From JAGDXZ01 sp049966915 (GTDB lineage: Archaea; Micrarchaeota; Micrarchaeia; Micrarchaeales; CABMGC01), in assembly GCA_049966915.1 (NCBI GenBank), contig JBMFTS010000014.1, positions 1 through 15,462 on the forward strand: 15,462 bases of DNA, in the 5' to 3' direction. The notes under the pieces are model-generated. The model had not been told where the DNA came from. It saw nothing but the letters and a program-made list of their open reading frames with translations, and did not search any database. Of this stretch, positions 1 through 6,144 are shown piece after piece (positions within the stretch are counted from its first letter, which is position 1; the number at the start of each line of letters is the position of its first letter). The position numbers were made by a program, and so were the translations under genes.

Positions 1-4
1 GCAC

Positions 5-15
5 ATATTTATTAA
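5..15 (+). promoter_or_regulatory. TATA-box-like promoter for the first gene
   Basis: The AT-rich element ATATTTATTAA is centred about 27 bases before the ATG at 37. This is the archaeal TATA-box distance from a transcription start, so the transcript would begin at or next to the start codon and be leaderless. No purine-rich ribosome binding site is seen between the box and the ATG, which agrees. The call is by pattern and spacing only. Confidence 0.5.
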
Positions 16-36
16 TGTGAAAGTAGTAACGCCATT

Positions 37-651
37 ATGGCTTCTGCGGGCAAGGCGCTGCTTGGCGGCATAATACTCGGCATACTTGTTGCGCTAGCGC
101 TCGAAACGCTTGTCGCGCTTGCGTTCTTGAGCAGCCAAGGGGTAAAGAACCCATTCCAGTTCGTCGGCTCGCTCATAAAATCGCTGCCTACTTTGTCTTC
201 TATTAACATGAGCGCACTAAGCAGCCTCAAGGGCATAAATATTGGCAGCCTCAAGAACCTCAGCAGCATAATGCCAGCGCAGCAGAAGCAAAAAGACGTT
301 GTCAACGTAACATCGGTATATCTGTACGGCGTCATCAACGTGAGCACATACACCACAGACGGCACCATGAGAGGAAGCCTTGACTACAACAAGACAACGC
401 CGGGCTTTATCGGCTATTCAAATTCGACATCGAACTACACCGTGTCAATACCCGACTATTCGCAATTCGCCATGAACGTGACGCAAATAAGCGTAAACAC
501 CAAGGGCTTCGAAATGCTGTACCTCATTCCAAAGCTGCCGCGCGCAATCCGCCCTGGCAGCTCCGAAAACTTTACAGTAATTTTAAAATTGCCAAGCGGC
601 GCGTATTCGGGGCCGTTGCAAATCGGATTTTCAGGCAGCATAAGCAAATGA
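37..651 (+). CDS. Hypothetical membrane-anchored, sequon-rich surface protein
   Basis: I do not recognise this 204-residue protein. Residues about 7-30 form one strongly hydrophobic helix after a short N-terminus with a single Lys, so it looks like a signal anchor with the remainder outside the cell. A Ser/Leu/Ile-rich linker (about 45-80) leads to a Thr/Asn/Tyr/Ser-rich region that looks like beta structure. Nine N-X-S/T sequons are visible (Asn 57, 74, 90, 101, 118, 129, 133, 147, 178), a density suggesting heavy archaeal N-glycosylation. There is no cysteine and no recognisable catalytic motif. The ATG at 37 is preferred because a TATA-like element lies at leaderless spacing upstream. The gene converges on thrS with only 13 bases between stop codons. 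It could be a pilin-like or envelope-associated protein, but nothing here proves that; only the membrane anchor and outside location are reasonably supported. Confidence 0.72.
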   Translation: MASAGKALLGGIILGILVALALETLVALAFLSSQGVKNPFQFVGSLIKSLPTLSSINMSALSSLKGINIGSLKNLSSIMPAQQKQKDVVNVTSVYLYGVINVSTYTTDGTMRGSLDYNKTTPGFIGYSNSTSNYTVSIPDYSQFAMNVTQISVNTKGFEMLYLIPKLPRAIRPGSSENFTVILKLPSGAYSGPLQIGFSGSISK

Positions 652-664
652 ACGGCAATCAGCT

Positions 665-2350
665 CTAGAACGAAGTTGCCGGAGACCTGGATTCCACTTC
701 CTGCTTGAGCATGCTTACGAATTCCTTTACTGGCATCTGCTTCTGCGCGCCTGACCTGCTCCTTACCGTAATTACGCCTTTCTCGCGCTCTTTTTCGCCC
801 AAAACCACAATGTAAGGCACTTTTTCAGTTACTGCTGCACGTATCTTATAATCGACAGTCCTGTCGCTCGAATCCAGTCTGACGCGCAGCTTGTTCTTCT
901 TGAGCTCGGAATACACCTGCAGGGCGTAATCGTTGGACTTTTCAGAGACTGCAAGAACCTTTGCCTGCACCGGCGAAAGCCATGATGGGAACTTGCCCTG
1001 GTAGTGCTCGACAAGTATGCCTATGAACCTTTCCAGAGTGCCGAGTATCGCCCTGTGCACTACCACTGGCATTTGCAGCTTGCCGTTCTCGTCGGTATAC
1101 TCCAGCTTAAACCGCAGCGGCAGCTGGTAGTCTAGCTGGATAGTTGCGCATTGCCACGCCCTGCCTTGCGAATCATAAACGTCGAAATCTATCTTCGGCC
1201 CGTAGAAGGCGCCCTCCTTTTCCTTTATCTCGTATTTTATCTTGTTGTTGTCGAGCGACGCCTTGAGGGCGTTTGTTGCCTTTTCCCACAATTTCTCGTC
1301 GCCCATGTGGTTGTCTGGCATCGTGGACAATTTTGCAGTGTATTTCATGTTGAACGTCGCATAGACTTCGTTTACCATTTTTAGCAGGCTCGTTATCTCG
1401 CTTTCTATCTGGTCTTCGCGTATGAACACGTGCCCGTCGTCCTGCGTCATCTCCTTTACCCTGAAAAGCCCTGTCGCGACTCCGCTGAGCTCGCTCCTGT
1501 GCAGCTTGTCGAATATCGCAGTCCTGAATGGCAGCTCCTTGTAGCTCCATTTTCTTGACTTGTATATGAGCATTGTCGATGGGCAGTTCATCGGCTTGAG
1601 GCCGACCTCGCCGAAGCTTGATTCGAACAGAAACATATCTTCGCGGTAATGCTCCAGATGGCCGCTTACCTTCCACAGCGCCACATTTGCTATTTCAGGC
1701 GTGCTTATTTCCTGATAGTCGTACTCCGCTTCCTTCTCGCGCATGAACTTTACGAGCTCGTTGTATATGACAAGGCCGTTGGGATGCCAGTACACCATGC
1801 CAGGCGAAACCTCCTGAAAGCTGTATAGGTCAAGCCTTTCGCCTATCGTCCTGTGGTCGTTTTCAGGCAAGCCTGACCAATCGCTTTTTTTGACTATAGA
1901 AGTGTCTATTTTTTCGGCCACTTTCCTGACTGAGCGCTTTGCCTTGCCGTAGCTTTTCGATTGCTCTGCGAGCGGGTATCCTTTGATGTTTATGCTTAGT
2001 TGCTTGTTCCAGCCGAATGGCGCAGCATGAACCTCGAGCCCGCTGCCCCGAGCCATATCGCGCATGCTGGCAAATGTTTTCATTGCCAGTTCCGGCTCGG
2101 CAAGGTCGCTGCTAAGGTGCGCAAAAGGGTAAAGAACTATCTTTGTAACGCCCTGCTTCTTGGCAAAGGCGACAGCATTATCTATTGCCTGTTTTGCCTC
2201 CTGCTCTGTATCGCCTTTTTCTACGCAAACGAACAGGGCTATTGCGTCATCCACCCTTTCCCGCTTCTTGCTGCTTTCCTCGTATACGTTAGACTCTGGC
2301 TTTACCAGCGCATATTCTATGTTTTCGACGTCAAATTGCAAAACACGCAT
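665..2350 (-). CDS. thrS: Threonyl-tRNA synthetase, archaeal type with editing domain
   Basis: This 561-residue class II synthetase attaches threonine to tRNA-Thr in the cytoplasm. Residues about 1-140 match the archaeal D-aminoacyl-deacylase-like editing domain that removes mischarged serine; the conserved His (in YPFAH, about 78) and Lys (in FGWNK, about 116) are present. The catalytic domain carries the three zinc ligands of the family: Cys in MNCP (about 256), His in DDGH (about 307) and His in VVHRA (about 432). Motif 2 (FRVKEMTQDDGH) and motif 3 (LGTLERFIGILVEHY) are intact. A C-terminal anticodon-binding domain follows from about 460. The ATG at 2350 gives the family's usual MRVL start. 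An in-frame TTG two codons upstream would add only Met-Ile and is less likely. The zinc-ligand Cys is followed by Pro-Ser-Thr rather than the Pro-Gly-His of the E. coli enzyme. The gene is probably monocistronic, with its own TATA-like box upstream. Confidence 0.96.
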   Translation of the reverse strand: MRVLQFDVENIEYALVKPESNVYEESSKKRERVDDAIALFVCVEKGDTEQEAKQAIDNAVAFAKKQGVTKIVLYPFAHLSSDLAEPELAMKTFASMRDMARGSGLEVHAAPFGWNKQLSINIKGYPLAEQSKSYGKAKRSVRKVAEKIDTSIVKKSDWSGLPENDHRTIGERLDLYSFQEVSPGMVYWHPNGLVIYNELVKFMREKEAEYDYQEISTPEIANVALWKVSGHLEHYREDMFLFESSFGEVGLKPMNCPSTMLIYKSRKWSYKELPFRTAIFDKLHRSELSGVATGLFRVKEMTQDDGHVFIREDQIESEITSLLKMVNEVYATFNMKYTAKLSTMPDNHMGDEKLWEKATNALKASLDNNKIKYEIKEKEGAFYGPKIDFDVYDSQGRAWQCATIQLDYQLPLRFKLEYTDENGKLQMPVVVHRAILGTLERFIGILVEHYQGKFPSWLSPVQAKVLAVSEKSNDYALQVYSELKKNKLRVRLDSSDRTVDYKIRAAVTEKVPYIVVLGEKEREKGVITVRSRSGAQKQMPVKEFVSMLKQEVESRSPATSF

Positions 2351-2385
2351 AATCAATCGCCTGCACTATACTAAACAGTAGCAAC

Positions 2386-2393
2386 CTTTAAAA
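2386..2393 (-). promoter_or_regulatory. TATA-box-like promoter for thrS
   Basis: On the minus strand the element TTTTAAAG lies about 36-43 bases upstream of the thrS ATG at 2350, inside the 56-base gap after the carbamoyltransferase stop codon. This would give a leader of roughly 10-15 bases. A second AT-rich stretch at about 2366-2377 is closer than usual to the ATG and is the alternative. Assigned by pattern and spacing only. Confidence 0.4.
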
Positions 2394-2406
2394 CATTGAT
2401 GTACGA

Positions 2407-4143
2407 CTATTGCTTTGCCTTCTTCTCGATGTAGAAATTGCCGATAGCAAGGCATTCTGCGCCGGTATTTTCCAAAGTCCAGAGCGCATCTTCCGGAGTC
2501 ATGACTATGGGCATGCCGTGCTTGTTAAGGCTTGTGTTGAGTACTGCGCCAAAACCCGTGCGCTTCCTTACGCCTTCTATTACTCGCCTGTATTCCTTGT
2601 TTTCCTTGCCGAGAATCTGCGGCCTCGTTGTCATGTCTATGTGCGAAGCCGCAACCAGCTGGTTGAAATACCTTGGCACCACTTTGTAGCCCACTGTCAT
2701 GAATCTGTTTGGCCTTGGATATGGATCCAAAAGCCGCGCGGCGTCTTCCTCTAGTATCGTGCTTGCAAAAGGCTGGTAGTAAGGCCTTCTCTTTATTATG
2801 ATGTTTACTTTGTCGCGATTCTTAGGATCGTTGGGCAAGGCAAGCACGCTCCTGTTGCCCAGCGCCCTGGGGCCGTATTCCATCCTGCCCTGAAACCACA
2901 ATACTATTTTGTTGTACTCTGCAATTTGCTCTGCGGCATATTCAGATATGTCGTCTATTTCCTGATATTCTATCTTGCCTTGCTTTGCGTATTTTTTAAG
3001 CGACTGCTCTATTTCTATGTTGGTATACGCCGGGCCGAAATAAAGGTCGCTTATCTGCTTCTTGGCAAGCTTGCCATGCTCCTCGAAATCGACAAGATAA
3101 GAGGCACCAAGGGCAAGGCCACCGTCGCCCATGTGCGGGAACACGAAGAAATCCTTGACTTCTGGCAGTTCGTTTATGAGCATGTTTATTATTACATTTG
3201 AAAACAGACCGCCAGCAACTGCTATGTTTCTTATGCCTGTTTCGGCTATGAACTGCTTAACTATTTTCAACACCTGCTCTTCCGTGTGCCTCTGCACGGC
3301 ATACGCGAGCGCCTCCCTGTTGTATTTCCAAAGCAGGTGGTCCTTTATGTATTCCGCAAGCTCAAACTCGTACTTTACGCCGCACTCGCTTACCAGTTTT
3401 TTCTTCTTTTCGTCGTATCTCACGAAATGCCCAAGCTCTCGCATGAGCTCGGGATAAGAATACGCGGCAAGGGACATGAGCTTGCCCTCGTCCTCGCTAT
3501 ATCGCATGTCGCAAGCCAGCGTGGCCGCGCCGTACAGCAATCCTAGACTTGCGCTTGCGTCGAACGTGGCAATCCTTTCAAGCCTGCCGTTGTCGCCGAT
3601 GCTCACACTGCCGCTGAGCCCGTCGCCTGCGCCATCGAGCGTAATCACGAGCGCCTCCTTGAAGCCCGAAGCATAGTAAGCGGAAGCTGCATGCGCGACG
3701 TGGTGCTCTACAAAAACCAGCTTCTTGTCAAGGCCGAGCGCGCGAAGCCTGCCAGAAAGCATGCTGTTGCTTATGCGCGTGCCCATGAATCTCCAGAACG
3801 ACCTTGGCTTTTGATCCTGAACAACTCTGAAAGCCAAATTTTGAAGATGCATGCGAAGCCTGCTTGGCTTGCTTGCGGTTTTTCTCCACAGGTCGCGCCT
3901 TTTGCGCTCTAGCGAAGGAATTACCCTTGCAAAAAGAGCACTGCCACCATACCACGGTATTGCTATTTTTTCTATGTCTTCTTTGCCCGCCTGCGCGAGC
4001 ATGAACTTTATCGCGTTTATCGGGAACCCGACATCGTTCTTCCTTTTTGTAAACCTCTCCTCGTTGACCGCCGATACGACTTTGCCGTTGCTCACCAGTG
4101 CTGCTCCAGCATCGTGCGCATCGTGAATGCCAAGTATTGACAT
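2407..4143 (-). CDS. Carbamoyltransferase, NodU/TobZ/CmcH family
   Basis: The 578-residue product fits the two-domain O-carbamoyltransferase family. Members use carbamoyl phosphate and ATP to make carbamoyl-adenylate and then pass the carbamoyl group to a hydroxyl on a small molecule or sugar. The N-terminal Kae1-like domain begins with the hallmark GIHDAHDAGAAL (5-16) and NEERFTKRK (27-35). It then has the metal-binding EHHVAH motif (146-151), the phosphate-binding DGAGDGLSGS (170-179) and GGLFSNV plus GDGGLALGA (about 311-347). The YrdC-like C-terminal domain has WFQGRMEYGPRALGNRS (416-432) and QPFASTIL (457-464), and ends in a conserved NTSLN-type segment. Length is typical and no key motif is missing. 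Neighbours do not reveal the acceptor: no glycosyltransferase or biosynthetic cluster is present. Family confidence is high, substrate unknown. The ATG at 4143 is supported by a TATA-like box upstream. Confidence 0.92.
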   Translation of the reverse strand: MSILGIHDAHDAGAALVSNGKVVSAVNEERFTKRKNDVGFPINAIKFMLAQAGKEDIEKIAIPWYGGSALFARVIPSLERKRRDLWRKTASKPSRLRMHLQNLAFRVVQDQKPRSFWRFMGTRISNSMLSGRLRALGLDKKLVFVEHHVAHAASAYYASGFKEALVITLDGAGDGLSGSVSIGDNGRLERIATFDASASLGLLYGAATLACDMRYSEDEGKLMSLAAYSYPELMRELGHFVRYDEKKKKLVSECGVKYEFELAEYIKDHLLWKYNREALAYAVQRHTEEQVLKIVKQFIAETGIRNIAVAGGLFSNVIINMLINELPEVKDFFVFPHMGDGGLALGASYLVDFEEHGKLAKKQISDLYFGPAYTNIEIEQSLKKYAKQGKIEYQEIDDISEYAAEQIAEYNKIVLWFQGRMEYGPRALGNRSVLALPNDPKNRDKVNIIIKRRPYYQPFASTILEEDAARLLDPYPRPNRFMTVGYKVVPRYFNQLVAASHIDMTTRPQILGKENKEYRRVIEGVRKRTGFGAVLNTSLNKHGMPIVMTPEDALWTLENTGAECLAIGNFYIEKKAKQ

Positions 4144-4170
4144 AGCATACGGTTAAGATTAATTACGAAG

Positions 4171-4183
4171 TTTTAATAAATAT
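4171..4183 (-). promoter_or_regulatory. TATA-box-like promoter for the carbamoyltransferase gene
   Basis: Reading the minus strand, ATATTTATTAAAA is centred about 34 bases upstream of the ATG at 4143. It lies in the 44-base gap after the MEMO-family gene, which suggests that the carbamoyltransferase is transcribed on its own with a very short leader. The sequence closely resembles the elements before the first gene and before nth. Confidence 0.5.
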
Positions 4184-4187
4184 GCAA

Positions 4188-5021
4188 CTACACAAATGCC
4201 AGGCTTGCATATGCCACCACTGAGCTGAAATCGCCAGTGGCATTGCCTGAATTGCCATACTTTAGAAGCACGCCGCGCGTTGCGCCTTTCGCCTTGGCAA
4301 AAAGCATTGCAGACGTTATGGCGCCATAGCCGCACGCGGTGTCATCTGCTTCTGCAAGCAGCCTGTTGAAAAGATTGTAATCGAGCGCTTCCGCTGCGCG
4401 TATTGCCGGCATGTCCTTGCTCTCTGCAACGCTCGCCGGCTCGTAATGGTCAAAGTCGGAACTTGCTATCACAACCACGCTCTTGCCCTGCTTCTGGCTC
4501 GCGGACAACACTGCCGAGCTTACCTGCTTGCTCGCGCTTATGCTCTGATCGCTCATGCATATGAACGAACACGCTGCATCAGGAAACAGGTATTGCAGGA
4601 ATGGAACCTGAACCTCTATGGAGTGCTCTTCTGCAATTGCGTCCTCGCCGGTTGAAAATTTGCCGATATTGGCGATTTCCCTTGAAAGCTCCTTGTCGTT
4701 TCTAGCAATGCCAAGGGGCGTTTCCCAGTCTTCAAGCGACACAGTAACGAAATCACCGGCGCCCACATGGTCTGGTCCTATTATAACAAAGGCGTCAATC
4801 CGCGTGCGCTCCGACAGCTGCTGCAGCGCGGCGTAGGTATATGCGGCAACATAGCCGGAATATTCATAGCCGGCATGTGGCGCCACAAAGGCTTTGGCGT
4901 TGGCAAATCCCGGGCTTTGACCGCCGAACCTTACTTGCTTGAAAAGTGCTGCGAGCATGCGGCTTAGCTCCGCTTTTTCCGCTGGATAGAATGAACCGGC
5001 AACAGCAGGGTGCCTGGGCAT
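4188..5021 (-). CDS. MEMO1 / AmmeMemoRadiSam system protein B family
   Basis: This 277-residue protein belongs to the MEMO family, which has the fold of class III extradiol dioxygenases. The opening MPRHPAVAGSFYP is the family's usual start. The four residues corresponding to the metal-site residues of human MEMO1 are all visible: His49 in APHAGY, His85 in GPDH, His192 in SSDFDHY and Cys230 in TACGYGA. The conserved EEHSIEVQVPF block lies at about 131-141. The biochemical role of archaeal members is not settled; in many prokaryotes MEMO genes sit beside an AMMECR1 gene and a radical-SAM gene, neither of which is in this window. The ATG at 5021 is chosen over a TTG at 5048 because it matches the family N-terminus and because an AT-rich promoter element overlaps the TTG. 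The next gene downstream has its own promoter. Confidence 0.92.
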   Translation of the reverse strand: MPRHPAVAGSFYPAEKAELSRMLAALFKQVRFGGQSPGFANAKAFVAPHAGYEYSGYVAAYTYAALQQLSERTRIDAFVIIGPDHVGAGDFVTVSLEDWETPLGIARNDKELSREIANIGKFSTGEDAIAEEHSIEVQVPFLQYLFPDAACSFICMSDQSISASKQVSSAVLSASQKQGKSVVVIASSDFDHYEPASVAESKDMPAIRAAEALDYNLFNRLLAEADDTACGYGAITSAMLFAKAKGATRGVLLKYGNSGNATGDFSSVVAYASLAFV

Positions 5022-5045
5022 AAACTCACACACATATTCGAAAGT

Positions 5046-5060
5046 CAAACATTTATTTGT
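5046..5060. promoter_or_regulatory. Divergent AT-rich promoter element between MEMO gene and nth
   Basis: The stretch 5046-5060 is a near-symmetric AT-rich element, with ATTTATTT at 5051-5058 on the plus strand and AAATAAAT on the minus strand. It is centred about 25 bases before the nth ATG (5080) and about 34 bases before the MEMO-family ATG (5021). Both distances fit a TATA box with a leaderless or very short-leader transcript. It probably serves both genes, or two overlapping boxes are present. Confidence 0.5.
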
Positions 5061-5079
5061 AAGCGTGCAACATTAGCGC

Positions 5080-5730
5080 ATGGACAAGGCCCAGCCAAAA
5101 GCAATACTTTACAGGCTTTACAAAAAATACAGGCATGAGCTGCATACGCAGCTAAAGCACAGAAACAACACTGAACTTTTTGTTGCTGTGCTGCTGTCGC
5201 CGCAGTGTACCGACAAGCAGACAAACAAGGTCACAAGCGCGCTCTTCAAGCGCTTCAAGACTTTCAACGACTACGCCAACGCGAGCCTGCAGGAGCTGCA
5301 AAAATACCTGCGCGGGCTTAACTACTACAAAACCAAGGCAAAATACCTCAAGGCGGCAAGCAAGCAATTGGTAGAAATGCACAACGGCAAAGTGCCAAAG
5401 ACAATGAAAGAGCTCCTCGAGCTGCAGGGCGTTGGCAGAAAAGTAGCCAATGTTATACTTAGCGAGGCATACGGCATAAACGAGGGCATAGCCGTAGATA
5501 CCCATGTCAGGACAACTGCGCGCAGGCTTGGGCTTACAAGAAGCACGAATCCTGAGATAATAGAAAAGGACCTCATGAGGCAATTTGACAGGGGCGAATG
5601 GGGCGACGTGTCGAATTTGCTAATAGCACTCGGCAGAGACACCTGCAAAGCAGTGAAGAAGGAATGCGGCAGATGCGCACTTAACGACATATGCCCTAGC
5701 AGCTCGGCGCGAAAAGAAAGCAGGAAATAG
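5080..5730 (+). CDS. nth: Endonuclease III, base-excision repair DNA glycosylase/AP lyase
   Basis: The 216-residue protein is a full-length endonuclease III. The enzyme removes oxidised pyrimidines from DNA and cleaves at the abasic site. The helix-hairpin-helix motif LQGVGRKVANVIL lies at 115-127 and contains the catalytic Lys121. The catalytic Asp is Asp140 in VDTHVRTTARRLG. Four cysteines (189, 196, 199, 205) in the exact C-X6-C-X2-C-X5-C spacing form the [4Fe-4S] cluster site. The early LLSPQCTDKQTNKV block (38-51) is also conserved. The ATG at 5080 is 25 bases from a TATA-like box, so a leaderless transcript is likely. The lysine-rich N-terminus is unremarkable. The next gene is 102 bases downstream and belongs to another operon. 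Confidence 0.97.
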   Translation: MDKAQPKAILYRLYKKYRHELHTQLKHRNNTELFVAVLLSPQCTDKQTNKVTSALFKRFKTFNDYANASLQELQKYLRGLNYYKTKAKYLKAASKQLVEMHNGKVPKTMKELLELQGVGRKVANVILSEAYGINEGIAVDTHVRTTARRLGLTRSTNPEIIEKDLMRQFDRGEWGDVSNLLIALGRDTCKAVKKECGRCALNDICPSSSARKESRK

Positions 5731-5741
5731 GCGCAATTAGG

Positions 5742-5770
5742 TATTTATTGTTTGTCGTTTCATTTTTATT
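5742..5770 (+). promoter_or_regulatory. Promoter region of the ATP synthase operon (two candidate TATA boxes)
   Basis: The gap after nth holds two AT-rich elements, TATTTATT at 5742-5749 and ATTTTTATT at 5762-5770. The first would start RNA about a dozen bases before the ATG at 5785. The second would give a leader of about 40 bases before the ATG at 5833. The same T-rich stretch could also end nth transcription, as archaeal terminators are often simple T runs. The sequence alone does not decide between the two boxes. Confidence 0.45.
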
Positions 5771-5832
5771 GCTACGACGCGGCCATGGGTTGCGGCGCAA
5801 GTTTCGTTGGCGTGGGCAGCGCAAGTGGTAAA

Positions 5833-6144
5833 ATGGAGGCAATAGACGACATAAAGAAGGCAGAGGAAGCAGGCAACAAGAAAATTGCCGAAGCCGAGAA
5901 CAAGAAGGCAGAAGCGTTGGCAAGCGCGCAAAACGAAGCCGGCAAGATAATCGCTGAAGCCACAGCTGGAGCTACAAGGGCAATGGCGGAAGCGCTCAAG
6001 CGCGTCGACGAAGAAATGGCAAAAGAGCGCGACGCGCGCATTAAGCTCGCAAGAAAGCGCGCTGAAAAGATAAGGAAGACAAAGCTAGCAAAAGGCACGC
6101 TTGACAAAATAGCAAAGATGGCGCTTGATAGGCTGCTTGGTTGA
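5833..6144 (+). CDS. ahaH: A-type ATP synthase subunit H (peripheral stalk)
   Basis: The 103-residue product is almost entirely charged, alanine-rich alpha helix (KKAEEAGNKKIAEAENKKAE and onward) with no membrane segment. It is a continuous coiled coil, as expected of subunit H, which pairs with subunit E to form the peripheral stalks that hold the catalytic head still against the rotor. The C-terminal LAKGTLDKIAKMALDRLLG resembles the end of the family. Identification rests on the coiled-coil character plus its place as first gene before subunit I, the standard archaeal order. The ATG at 5833 matches the family's length and usual start. An in-frame ATG at 5785 would add 16 residues rich in Gly/Ser with one Cys and fits the upstream TATA box about equally well. 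The stop codon overlaps the start of the next gene (TGATG). Confidence 0.85.
   Translation: MEAIDDIKKAEEAGNKKIAEAENKKAEALASAQNEAGKIIAEATAGATRAMAEALKRVDEEMAKERDARIKLARKRAEKIRKTKLAKGTLDKIAKMALDRLLG

Noticed and set aside
652..664. Terminator between the converging first gene and thrS.
   Set aside because: The gap is only 13 bases and contains no T run or hairpin on either strand.
1173..1676. A 167-residue minus-strand frame inside thrS.
   Set aside because: It is an out-of-frame shadow of a conserved synthetase domain, highly basic and without recognisable motifs.
5022..5048. Nine-residue N-terminal extension of the MEMO-family protein from a TTG at 5048.
   Set aside because: The family begins at MPRHPAVAG, an ATG is available there, and the TTG overlaps the promoter element.
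5785..5832. MGCGAS at the alternative subunit H start as a lipid-attachment or myristoylation-like signal.
   Set aside because: There is no hydrophobic signal region before the Cys as a lipobox needs, and N-myristoylation of this kind is not known in archaea.
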